NCBI GenBank assembly: GCA_029379385.1
Contig: CM055605.1
Span: forward strand, 8,405,001-8,469,000
Reading direction: 5' to 3'
Length of the DNA: 64,000 nucleotides
Source of the DNA: Quillaja saponaria
Taxonomy: Eukaryota; Streptophyta; Magnoliopsida; Fabales; Quillajaceae
Position 1 is the stretch's first letter, and the number at the start of each line of letters is the position of its first letter. Positions 25,093-37,774 of this stretch are shown in pieces. A program made the position numbers and the translations under genes. The notes below the pieces were generated by a model that saw only the letters and a list, made by a program, of their open reading frames with translations, was not told where the DNA came from and did not search any database.

Positions 25093-28000
25093 ATGAGTGT
25101 GATTTCTCGGAATGTGTGGCCTGTGTGCGGCAGTTTGTGTTTCTTTTGCCCTGCATTGCGCGAGAGATCCAGGCACCCAATTAAGCGATACAAGAAATTG
25201 CTTGCCGATATATTCCCTCGGTCACAGGTCAAATTTCCTATGTAATTGGTTTTTTTTACAACATTTCTGTATGTTTGCTGAGAATATAAATGTGAACTCG
25301 ACACGTCTCTTAAGGTATTTCTGATTACAAGAATTGTTTTTTCTTTTTCTTTTTTGGGTTAAAGAGATTAGAGGTTGATGCCTCCCTCCATAAACTTTTT
25401 GAATGCAAATACGTTTTCCTTAAATTATAAGAAACGCTGCTTAACAAATACTTGGACAATTTTCTCTGGAAAAGGTGGTAATTCCCTTGGAGTTAGTTTA
25501 GTTTTCTGGGTTTTCTCATTTATTTATGGAGCAAAGTATGATAATGAAAGAGGCACGGTTTGAACTTTTGCCTTTCCTTTTCAAAAGTTTTCATTGACAC
25601 TCTTGTACAATGTTCTAAAAACCAATTGGAACTGTGGCATGTATTTTTTACAAAGTTATATGCTCTGAACTTGATTAGACATTCTTGGTTTTTAGTTCTT
25701 GCAACTTGTCAGTGGAGACTGGATTGACATTCTAGTACATGTACTTTGTAGTGAAATTGGCATATCGGCATATTCTTCTATGAGAAAATCACAAACTATA
25801 GCTTATATGAGAAAGGTTCATTCAAGTTTAGCTTGTTCACTTTCTGTTGTTGGAACTGTCTCATATGTTGGCAGGATGAAGAACCAAATGATCGGAAGAT
25901 CAGTAAGCTATGCGAGTATGCCTCCAAAAATCCACTCCGTGTCCCAAGGGTACATTCTCTGGTTGCTTGGTATTTTTGATCTGACCCGTCATCTGTATAG
26001 TCTTTTGGAAATCGATATTAACACTCAGGTTTTCTTGATGTCCATTTAATTTTGCTTGATTATTAATGGAAGTTTCATTTTCGTAATATTTTCAGATCAC
26101 AAGTTACCTTGAGCAAAGATGTTATAGGGAATTGAGAAGTGAGAATTTTCACTCTGTCAAAGTTGTCATCTGTATCTACAGGAAGTTGTTGATTTCTTGT
26201 AAGGAGCAAATGTGAGTTGTTTTCTATTCATATTAAATCTAAAGGTTTTATCTATTAGATTTCCAGGACATCTGTACGATAAGCTAGGTCTAATGAAATT
26301 CATATTTTATGAATCAATACTCATCAATGAGCAAAAGCATTTAGGATGCACTTATATCTAAGATAAATGTGAGCTCTATGATATGATGTTATTTACTTAC
26401 CTGAAAAACTGAAAATCATCTAGCTAGGAGAAGAATATTCACAGGCCCACCTACTAGTAGTTTACATTTATCTCTTAAGAACTTATTTTCAAACCCTTTT
26501 ATTTTGGATACTTGATTGCTTCAGAACATAAAATTGTTTGTTAGGAAAAGCTATCTGTAATATCTGCTGTTATTACTATGAAACCAGACAACATGTATTC
26601 ACATGATCCGGTTATATCTGAATTGGCCATTTTCTTGGCTTTTGTACCCTTTTGTCTCTCGCACATAAGGTCTCAAAACAGATGATAAAATGAAATGACC
26701 TCAAAACTATTAGTAAAAAAAGAAAAAGAAAATTAAATGACCTGGAAACACTGTTTTAAGTCATGGTATTCCTCTCTGTAAAAAAAAAATAAGTTATAGC
26801 AAAATCTGTTCGTGCTATAATTGATATTCTAATAGAACCAGAGAATTTATTCTCGGAGTCTTAAAAAGGGGAAAAAAGTTAGAACTTCGGGTACAGCTGA
26901 GTTATGTTTTGACCTAGCATATAACTTTGCATTTGCATAATATGGATTTGGTCAACAACATGTTAGTATTCATGAAAAGACAGGAAGGCCAGATTTGTTT
27001 TCTTTATATAACACACATAGGAAATTCGAGGCAGATAACCCCTGGACTCACTCAGTTACTTAGAGCACTGGAGGGATTCAGTTAATCAAGAGAGTATTTT
27101 AAGAGTAATTGGGTTTTTGGGGTGGTGATCTGGGTGTGAGTGAGGCAGATAGTGTCTACTTTTGCTGTTTCATTGTGAATTCATATGTCACCTTTGTCTC
27201 TGCTGTCCAAGCAGCCAAACCACACAAGTACTTGTTCATTTATCTCTACAATGGTTGAATTTATGGCACAAAATCAGCTCAATTTTAAGTCGCTTGTTAA
27301 CATAAGGTTTTCATGAATTTTGTGGATTTACACTTTAGAGTGAAAGAGAGAAACCTAAGACAATGAACATATATTTATAGTGTAACTTAACTAGTACAAG
27401 CTACAATCAAGGAGCCACTCAAGGCTATAACAAAGAAACTAACAAGGCTATAGTCAACGAGCTAATTAAGGAAATAGTCAAGGAGCTAATTAAGGAAATA
27501 GTCAAGGAGCTAATCAAGGAAATTAATGCTGAAAATTATTAACTATTCCAACAGTGGATTTTAGTATAAATGTTCATATATATGTTATACGATCTGCCTT
27601 GGTGTTTCTATTGGTACGATATTCTGTATTCTCATTTCTGCATGCTCCGATTTGATGAAAGATAGCTAACAAAGGATACAAAGAAAGTGACATGGATCAA
27701 ACTTTTGCATTTGTACAAATATATCTCTAGACATGTAATTATGCCATCATTTTATGGGTCATGTTTCCACTGGGAAGCGTTTTTATTGAAATTGATGGAA
27801 CCTTGAAAAAGCTATGCTTGCTTAATTACCAAGGTAGTTGTTTATTTTGCATTTCATGCCTGATGACAAGCGTATATATGATTTGTTTGCACTAGTTATG
27901 ACATGCAACAATGTATTGTAGGCCACTGTTTGCGAGTAGCTTGCTTAGCATCATACAGATTCTTCTTGATCAGACTAGGCATGATGAAGTGCGCATCTTA

Positions 28001-31000
28001 GGATGCCAAACGCTATTTGAATTTGTGAACAATCAGGTGGGAGTTGTTGGTAGGTCCTTTTTTTTTTTATTAGTTTTACCCCTGTTTACTTCAAGTATTT
28101 ATAGTTTTGCAGGTTTTTGTCAGTTTTGGTGTTAACTTGTAACATTATCTTATTGTGCAGAGAGATGGTACATATATGTTCAATTTAGACAGCTTGATTT
28201 CAAAACTATGTCTTCTAGCTCAAGAAGTTGGGGAGGACATGAAAATAAAACATTTGCGTTCTGCTGGACTTCAGACGCTTTCATCAATGGTAATCCAGAT
28301 GCTTAAATGGTGATATTTTTTTTACTCTTTTCTACCTCTATTCATATTAAATAATTTATTGACATGTTTGTTGTGATATATTATTGGAGAAAGGAACAAT
28401 ATAATGAAACGGAAAAGATTCACTGCACTGCACACAGTTTCTCTCAACATTCAAGTGTCAATACCTATAATGTTTTCCATAAGAGATGAACAAGTCCAGC
28501 ATTTTTAGTTGGCCATAGATATGGCTTACTTGAAATAAGATTGATGCTTTTGTATCATTCTATTTTTCTTCTTTTCTTTAAGCAATTTTTAAGCACCTAG
28601 ATTTTTTTGAGTTTTATCAATGAAAGCTTAGTAATTGTTTATTGCACAGGTTTGGTTTATGGGTGAATTCTCTCATATTTCAGCTGAATTTGACAATGTA
28701 AGTTAACTAAGTCTCATCTATCTACACTTCATTTGCTAAATTCCCTTTTCTTGCTATGTAGAAATTGTTATCTTTTGCGAAATATGTTAATAGATCTGAG
28801 AGCTGAGTAGAGTATCTGATTATGATTTATGAGTTAATATCGTGTAGTTGCTGTAATAAAATACTAAATATTTTGAGATGATTTTGTTTTATCAAATAGT
28901 TCTAATATTGTTTCTCCTTTTATAATCACTGTAAATGTTAATTAGTTGCTAAAATGGTTGTGAAAGAAAGTAATCATCTCTGTTTATTTTAATTATGCTA
29001 AAATCTAAAACAATTTCAAGGGAAATTTAAAAAACCCTTCGTTGTAGCAACATTTGTTTTGCATTTCCAGATTTATATCTCTTGTCCCAAAATCAGGTTG
29101 TTTCAGTTGTCTTGGAAAACTATGGGGGTAACGGTGGAGATTTAATTGCACCAACTGGTGAAAAAGCTGCTTCTGTCACTAGGAGTTCTTCTTGGAGGAT
29201 GAAAGTAAATGAGAGAGGCGAAGTTAATGTGCCATTGTAACTGCTCGTCTCATCATTTCAGTTTTGTTATACTTTTATCTTTTTTGTTTTGATCAATATA
29301 TAGCTACTGTTCATTTTTTTCATTTCATCACTATAGGGAGGATGCCGAGAATCCTGGATTTTGGTCAAGGGTATGCCTGAATAATATGGCAAAATTAGCC
29401 AAGGAGGCTACAACTGTCAGGCGTGTGCTGGAATCTTTGTTCCGCTATTTTGACAATGGCAATCTCTGGTCTCCAGAACATGGGCTTGCTCTTTCTGTCT
29501 TACTGGACATGCAGTTAATAATAGAAAATCTTGGTATTCATTTTTATATTCTCAGAAATTATTAGTTTTATAAACTTAGTTTCTGCTGTAGCTTCTTCTT
29601 CCTATTTTTCAACTGGCTCTTTATACTGGGTGTCTTGTAATTTGCAGGGCAGAATACACATTTTTTGGTGTCCATTTTAATCAAGCACCTTGATCACAAG
29701 AATGTCTTAAAAAATCCTAATATGCAGCTTGACATTGTTGATGTTATTTCATGTCTTGCTCAACAAACAAAGGTTCAGCAATCCATGGCTATTGTTGGTG
29801 CATTGAGTGATATGATGAGACACCTACGGAAGAGTATACACTGCTCGCTTGATGATTCAAATCTGGGGGACGAAGTAATTCAATGGAACCAGAAATATAG
29901 AGTGGCAGTAGATAACTGCCTTGTACAGTTATCACTTAAGGTGATGCTATTCTCTTTATTTTCACTTGAAGAGCAATTATGGGGCTAGTTTGAAAATATG
30001 TATCTTGGTCTGATCGTATGTATATGGGAATTATTTATTCTGAGTGATTCAGTGTTCATTGGTAAATTGCTTGCTGTACTGTTCTGCAGATTGGGGATGC
30101 AGGTCCTGTTCTTGACATGATGGCTGTTATGTTGGAGAACATGTCTAATATTACAGTTATGTCTAGAACCTTGATTTCTGCAGTTTACCGAACTGCTCAA
30201 ATTGTGGCTTCCATACAAAATATTTCATATCAGAATAAGGCAAGGATAGATAAAACTCTGCACATCGTTTGATCACATTTCTATCCAATTCTTTTATCCT
30301 TATTCACCTTTCTTTTGTAAGTTTAAAATTCTGTAACTTTGTAGGCTTTTCCTGAGGCATTATTTCATCAATTACTCCTAGCCATGGTATATGCTGATCA
30401 TGAAACCAGGGTTGGTGCACACCGTATATTTTCTGTAGTTCTCGTACCATCTTCTGTTTGCCCTCGTCCCTACTCGGCAAAGACAACTGATATTCAAAGG
30501 ATGCTCTCGAGAACGACATCTGTGTTTTCTTCCTCTGCAGCACTTTTTCAGAAATTGGAAAAGAAGCAGTCGACCCTTCAAGAAGGTGGTCGTCAATGTC
30601 AGATGAACAGACTTGTAGATGTTGATGATGCAAATATCAATAATAACTCAATTTTAAACAGATTAAAGTCAAGCTACAGTCAAGCTTATACTGTTAGAAA
30701 CTCTACTGTAACCAATGGGGATGCGCAGATTAATAATCCTACCATGCTGAATAGATTGAAGTCCACTTACTCCCGAGTTGCTAGTGTAAAAAGTGTAGCT
30801 GGTATTGAAAACACTGTGAGTTCAGCTAAAGAACTGGTACATACTGACACTTTCCATTTGAACACACTATATGGACTGGAGTTTCTGATCATCTGGTATA
30901 ACCAATGTTTTGTTATTGCAGACCATGCCTCTTAAGTTGAGTAGTCGCCAGATTACACTGTTACTCTCCTCAATATGGGCACAATCTATCTCTCCTTTGA

Positions 31001-34000
31001 ATATGCCTGAAAATTATGAAGCAATTGCTCATACCTACAGCCTCGTGTTGCTATTTGCACGGATCAAGGTATTATTAACTTTGTCACTGTGTTATCATTG
31101 TGAAAGTGTAACTTCTTTATTTTTAATTCATGAGTAGTTGCTGTTTCGTGGATTTTTCCTCTTATTTATATTGGTGGTTCTTTTGGTAAGGTTGATTGTG
31201 TCAAAGTAGCCAATGCATCTTTATGTTCTTGGCTGCTAGCCTGCGACAACTGTTTCACTAACTTTTGAATAAATTAGTCAGTCAATGTTTTGCATGAACA
31301 TCTTGAAGATTCGAGTGATGATTTGAGGCAGGCAGGAATCCAAGAATGCCCCCACTCACTAAATTTGATGATTTTTTTGTTTTACTTGTCTGCTGCTCTC
31401 TGACTTATAGACATGCTAGCTTTTCTTTTTTTCCTCTTCTCCAATTATATAGATGTCTTAGTGGTGGTTCATAATCCTTTGGTGGTATCATAAATCCGAA
31501 TATTAAAATTACCACTATCTGTTAAAGTAGAGATATGGGGTTCAAACCATGGGAATGAGGGTTGAGGTTGAATTCTGTCCATTGAATTTGAGTTTTTCTT
31601 TTCTTTTTTTATTTGTTTATTTTAAGTGTGTTTGGCTATTTTAAAATTTTCTCATTACTTATGATTTATAGTATTGTTTAATGTGTAGAACTCCTCCCAT
31701 GAGGCTCTAATTCAAAGTTTTCAGCTGGCATTTTCCCTGAGGGGCATCTCTCTCGGAGAAGGAGGTAGGACCTTTAGTCTGATATGATTGCTAACTGTTC
31801 ATTTTTTGTTTTCTTCCCTTTTCTTCAATAAAGCAAGGATTGCAGCCCAATAATATTTATGCTATGCTATGTCTATGTTATGATCCCGAGATATGATTGC
31901 ATGACTTCTTCTGTAATGTTCCCTCTTCACCCTAATTGGTACCATTTGAAGTTATAGTTTACCTCTTCTACTTCTAGCCAACTCAGCCAACAACAGGAGC
32001 TTTTTTCTTCTACAGTTCTACTCCATACATGTTAACAAACTGTCTCCAATACAATCTTTGCAATTTAGGTTCTCATTGAGCAAATAAAGTAACAATTGTG
32101 CTTGGAGTTATTTTTTACATTACATTTGAAGGTAGAATAAAATGAAATGGAAATACAGTTTTATCATAACAAAATTCTCTCTACATGTTTTCTTCTCATA
32201 AATTAATCTTTTTGAAAAAATAAAAATTTGCAGTCTACTTAAGTAACCATTTTAGCTTATTCACTCATCAATGGAATTGGGTGAGTGTCAAGAACTGGAT
32301 AGTCATGCGAGATAGTTTCTTATGTTTTGACTTGATCAGTCAGTAGCTTTTGACTTTGATGAGGACTCGTACACAATATTAAGTTTTGGGATCAAATGAT
32401 TAGGTTATTTACTGCAATAGTAAACAATGTGGGTAAAATATTGATGGTCAGTTATATTTAGATTTTTGGAGTAGTAATTTTTAGCTAGCAATCAATATGG
32501 GGGCACTGAAGTGCTACTGTGGTAACTGACTAATCAGCTTAAGGGTCAATATGTCAGTTTTGGCTACCCAAAATGTCAAAACATAATTCAAACACCCTCT
32601 TTAGTGGTTTTGTTGCTTCTTAAAAAGGGAAGGACCATAACCCGTATATATACTATAGGAGTTTTTGACATTTTTTCATCTGTCCTTAATATTAGGTATG
32701 TTTGAAGTACCTTCCTTGCATCGGAGTAGACCAAATGTTCTGAACTCTGCAGCTAAATTTTTCTTGCTTTTTGCATTGGAGTAGACCAAATGTTTTGAAC
32801 TCTGCAACTAAATTTTTCTTGCTTTTTGTAGCATCACTGCAGCCATCACGTCGGAGATCCCTGTTTACACTGGCAACATCTATGATTATATTCACAGCAA
32901 AGGCCTTTGACATCCTCTCTCTCATTCCTCATGCTAAAGCTGCACTTACTGATGAAACAGTATGTGCAAGTGCAACAGATGCTTTTAGACACTCTTTGCA
33001 TGGGTTTATGAATTGATGTTTGTCATACAGTCTTCACATTGTTAATTTTGAAGTGACATAGTTTTATTGCACATGCTTCTTACACTTCCTGTTGTACTAA
33101 TTTCTGTGCTTTTTCTCAGGCTGATCCATTTCTACAATTAGCTAATGATTCCAAGTTACAGGCAGTTAATGCTACATTAGGGAACCAAACTAAAGTTTAT
33201 GGATCAAAAGAAGATGATGAAGATGCTTCAAAGTCACTTGCAGCAATAAAACTAACTGAAATTCAGTGTAAACAATCATTTGCTACCATGATAGTGGAGA
33301 CACTGAGAAAATCATCAGATGTATATCCATATCACTAGTTAAAACAGTAATTGTTTCATGTAATTGATCCAATTATGACTTTGAGATCTTTTTGCAGCAA
33401 GAGTCATCCAATTTAAGAGAAAAGCTGCTCGATGATTTTATGCCTGATGATGTTTGTCCATTGGGAGCTCAGTTCTCCTTTGAGACAACAGGAAAGATCT
33501 ACCAATCCGGAGAAGATAATAAATCGCCTGATATGGTAACTTAAATAATATTGTTTCTTAACTCTGAAAATAATTTCTACACAATAATAACCTTCGTGGA
33601 TATGTAAATATGCAGCTTGAGACTCCAGTATTTACAATTGACGATGACACCCCAGCTGTTACATTTGAAAGTCAAACCAATCCGGACAAACATAAGCCCT
33701 CAAAAAGTCCCAGTCTCCTGAGCGTTGATGAAATTTTGGATTCAGTAAGTTTTTCTGTTTATTGTCTTGGGGGGCTGAACATGGCTTTTTGCATTAGATA
33801 TAGACGATTATAAAATGCTTTAAAATTTGAATCCATATCAATTTTGTGGTCCTCTTAAGAACAAGAGTAGAGGATAAGATACTTAGGTATAATACTTTTG
33901 CTGGTTCATGTCAATTACCAAGCAAAGAAATAAAAGTAATGCACCACCATAATACAGTGCAGAGGAAAATACAAACAAAAAAATTAACAGGAGCTCAGAG

Positions 34001-35298
34001 GACACTTGGAAAGTAATTATAGGAAATAATGTGAAAAGAGATGATTGGATGAAATATTTATGGGAAGTAATGATGTTGCCATGTTGTTGGTGGTGGTGCT
34101 GGCAGCGGTAAAGGCGGTGGCAAAGGTGGTAGTGTTCCCTTAATATTTTTCCTTTTTGATACTTTTAACCTTACCCCTTCTAGGTTGATGTTTTAATGTT
34201 AGCAATGAAATGTTGATCCTTTAATCACTTGTTGTACTGGACATCCTTAAAATGAATTGATATTTCACTGCAATATTTTAACTCCCTGTAGCTCTATATT
34301 ACATCCAACCTTGGTGTCTTAAGCTTGATATATAGCTGGCCAGCTGTTCCTGGCTTAAGCTTTGGGATAATTAGTTATTCCACATGTCATCAGAATTTAA
34401 AACATCACTGATTCATGTCTTGATAACAAGCTTTTCAATAATGGTTTAATACTATGTAATTGTTGTTGTTTGTCTGGGGTTCCATCTTTTTGATACATGT
34501 CAGTGGGAGTATTAGTGTCTGTTAAGCTTGATTTTTATAACTGGTCCACTTTCTATCAGCTTAAGCTTTTGGCTTAATTGTTAATCCAACATTGCTCTTA
34601 ACTTGAAATACACTAAAAAGGAGAATATATCCTTTTTGTGGTGAAAAGGAAAACTATTTTGGAAACCCCTCCCATCCATTTCTTCTCCAATTTTCTCGTA
34701 TAGAGATAGCGTGGTCATATTCTTATTGCTTGAGTTTCTTTTTTTCTTTTTTTCAAATTTATTATATTTCTGATCAGAAAGGTAACTCGTGCAGGTTTTG
34801 GAGACAACAAATCAAGTAGGAAGGTCTTCACTCTCAACACCCTCTGACATGCCTTATAGGGAAATGGCTGGACACTGTGAGGCCCTGTTAATGGGAAAGC
34901 AGCAGAAGCTGTCCAGTTTTATGGCTGCCCAGTATATTGAAGGAAGTTCATTTAGAATTCCTGCACAATATCACAGCGAAGGAAAGGAGATGCCTTCACA
35001 TTCCAATGTTCAACAGAGCTTTTCTTTGGTACCTCGTTACTTTTTTGAAGCCTGAATATTGAGTCAGCATGTTCAAGATATGCTTGTACACTACTGCAAC
35101 TTCTAATATTACCTTAAACCATTTTAATTGCAGAGTGGAAATCCATTCCTTGACTCAAACTTCGGCCATAATTCACACAACACATTGCCTGGCAATGGTC
35201 CAATGCTTTGTGCAACTGCTTACCAACACCAGCCAGACTTCTTTCAACTACCAGCATCAAGCCCATATGATAACTTTCTAAAAGCTGCTGGTTGTTGA
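25093..35298 (+). CDS. SRL2: EFR3-like plasma-membrane protein (SEMI-ROLLED LEAF 2 family)
   Basis: Nineteen exons: 25093-25227, 25875-25949, 26096-26211, 27922-28036, 28161-28289, 28650-28697, 29097-29236, 29337-29533, 29648-29940, 30090-30239, 30345-30815, 30922-31068, 31689-31764, 32832-32959, 33120-33320, 33398-33535, 33616-33744, 34795-35028, 35134-35298. They sum to 3087 bases with matching phases, giving 1028 residues and an uninterrupted frame. The start MSVISRNVWPVCGSLCFFCP carries Cys12, Cys16 and Cys19, the likely palmitoylation cluster of EFR3 proteins. An armadillo-like helical repeat region follows (FASSLLSIIQILLDQTRHDE, VLLDMQLIIENLGQNTHFLV). The C-terminal third is polar and low in order. 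EFR3 anchors the PI4-kinase alpha complex at the plasma membrane; rice SRL2 affects leaf rolling. Intron 10 is GC-AG. Confidence 0.9.
27459..27525. repeat. 24-bp unit repeated about 2.8 times in EFR3 intron 3
   Basis: Units of GAGCTAATTAAGGAAATAGT plus CAAG lie at 27459-27482 and 27483-27506, with a partial third copy to about 27525. They sit inside the 1.7-kb intron 3. Looser versions of the same word lie just upstream. Confidence 0.8.
32718..32827. repeat. 55-bp tandem duplication touching the 3' splice site of EFR3 intron 13
   Basis: Two copies, 32718-32772 and 32773-32827, differ at only a few bases. Both contain AAATTTTTCTTGCTTTTTG, the pyrimidine-rich tract before the acceptor. Only the second is followed directly by the TAG acceptor at 32829-32831. 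Confidence 0.85.
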
Positions 35299-37774
35299 TT
35301 CCAGATGGAAAGAGGGATGGTAACTGCCTCAAGAATCGAGTTGCTTCATAGGAAAATGATTGGTGCGAATATGCGATGCAAAGTACCAGCTGCTAGTGAC
35401 ATGCTTGATTTGGTAATACAAATGCTCATAATACTTCTAGGTGTTGTCTTAACCTACTATCCGCTTCAAGTATCATAGTTTAGAGCAGTGGTTTTCTGTT
35501 GTTCATGCATGACAACCATCAATCACATTGTTCACTAGTACAGATTTTTTTTGCTTTTCATTGTCAGTGGTAAGGTTTATCTTTTATGCTCCTTCCACAA
35601 TTTTTGGAAGCTGTTTATATGTGCATAGGTAAACATTTATCTGCTGGAGTTTCTATTCATTTTCTTCACTCTTCTCCCGATTCTTCATTCTTTTTAACTC
35701 TTTATTTATCCATTCCATTAATGGGATGTGAGAATTTTGTATAGACAATTACCTTGATGGAGAGTTTGTTAATGTACATGGACTGTTCCGCCTTTTTTGC
35801 ATGATCAGAAAGAGTCAATATTTTAAAGTCAAACTGTTGTTACACTCAAAAATTGTCCGAGTCTTTACTGATTTAATCGGATATGTTAGATTATTGGTCG
35901 TCATAAATATATTTAATTATTTTAGACATATCATTAATGTTAATGTTAAATGCATAAAGAATCAAAGATAATAATTTAAAGCTATATATATATATTTTTT
36001 TTTTTTGCCATCATTCAAAATAAATAAAATCATATCACAAATATAATTCTTAGTAACAAAACTAACCAATAGGCATTTTTGTATGGGTTTTTTTTCTATT
36101 TTTGGGGTTTGGTTTTGAGTTGGGTTTAAGAAAATTTGATATAATTTCTAGATTTCACGGAATCTAACTAGTAGTGTTTTTCTTTCTTTCTTTCCCCTTT
36201 TTTTTTTTTTTTTTTTTGTGTGGAGATGAAATTGGTGTCCTTTGAGCTTAATTAAGGTTCATTTGCACTATTAGACTCCGGTTAACCAAGATGACATCAT
36301 AATTTACATAATTTAATATAAATATAGGTATTTATATTTGTAGAACATGTTACATATTTAAATCACAAGGCATAATAACAAAAAAAAAACTTGGTAATTT
36401 AATGCTAGAAGTAAACTTTTACAACAATTAAGTCAAGTTCAACTCTTCCAGCTAAATATTGTAATTTTTTTTTCAAATCTATAGTTAGGTCGGGCCTTGA
36501 AATTATTACTGGGTCATTCAAGTTGTGACCAGTCAATCGGGTATGAACATGTGTTATGTTTAATTTGGCCCCTGGAAAAAGATTATTGATAGCGATTCAA
36601 CCGATTTGATTGCTTGAATCGACCGGGGTTTGAAAACATTGATTATTGGGAAGTGCATTTGCTTTTGGCAGGAAATCAAATTCATGAAAATAATTTCCTC
36701 AATTCACTATTTAGGTTGGAGAACAAACTAACAGCCCTCTATTATATTACATATAGAACTCTCCCTATTTTTAAAATGTAATCTTTCCTAAAGTTCAAAA
36801 ATTAAATAAAATACTAAAAATACCCTTATTGTATTCTTATTAAAACTACAATTTAAAATTAATAATGACATGTTATATTATTCAACTTAAAATAATATAT
36901 AAATAAAAATTGTAATAGTAATAGTTTTTAAAATAATAATACAAAATTTTACACAAACAAGTTCATATTCTTCAAAAATTATATAATTTCGAAAATATTT
37001 TTTTATCATAATTAATTCATATTTTATTTTATAATTTATTTAAAATTTAATAATATAACATAGTATTAAATTAGTTTAATAATATTAAAATCATTTGTAT
37101 CTTCTAATAGTAAGATTGTAAGGGTATTTCAGATATTTTTTTCCTTAAATATTTAGAAATTAAATTAAGTTATAGTTTGTTTTTAAATTTCATGGGAGGT
37201 GTGTGTAAGTTTTAGAAATACAAGCAAGGTTTGTGTAATATCAACATAACACAAGAGAGGTTAGAATATGTCCAACAAACAACAAAATAAAATGTCATTT
37301 TACACATTTGATCAGTCTAATTATGAATAGTTAATAAAAAAAATGTACATTACGACACACGGTAAAATAAATAAATAATAAAAAAGAGTATTTATGCATT
37401 AAAATGAGGCTCTAACGGTCATATTGCTCAATCAAAATGTTTTCAATGATATAGTCTAAACTATGAACTTTTTCTGTTCTTGCTAAAACTAATTATTCTA
37501 TTGTCCTTTTTAGGGTTTCTTTTTAGTAGTTTGTGTGAAAGGAGTTAAGATGATACCAATGGAGATGAGAAAAGAAAATTGATATTTATTTATTCACTCT
37601 TTTGTTTGAAAGTTTAAAAAAATGGAAAGAGAATATTTAAAAAATAGACTACATCTTTTGCGATGTATTTGAGATTGATGAAGAGAAAAATAAGAAGGTA
37701 TTTTTTATTTTTTTTGTACAACTAGCTTCATCACACGCTCTTATGCGAGTGTTGAGAGACTTTTTTTTTATACA
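35299..37774. other. Intergenic, EFR3 3' flank
   Basis: AT-rich DNA with long T tracts (about 35990-36005 and 36200-36218). No open frame with recognisable content. A stretch at about 36480-36640 (GGTCGGGCCTTGAAATT, ATCGACCGGGGTTTG) resembles degenerate transposon sequence but cannot be classified. Confidence 0.45.

Noticed and set aside
31500..31570. tRNA or SINE-like box B word (GGGTTCAAACCATGGG) in EFR3 intron 12
   Set aside because: No box A at the right distance and no cloverleaf can be drawn.
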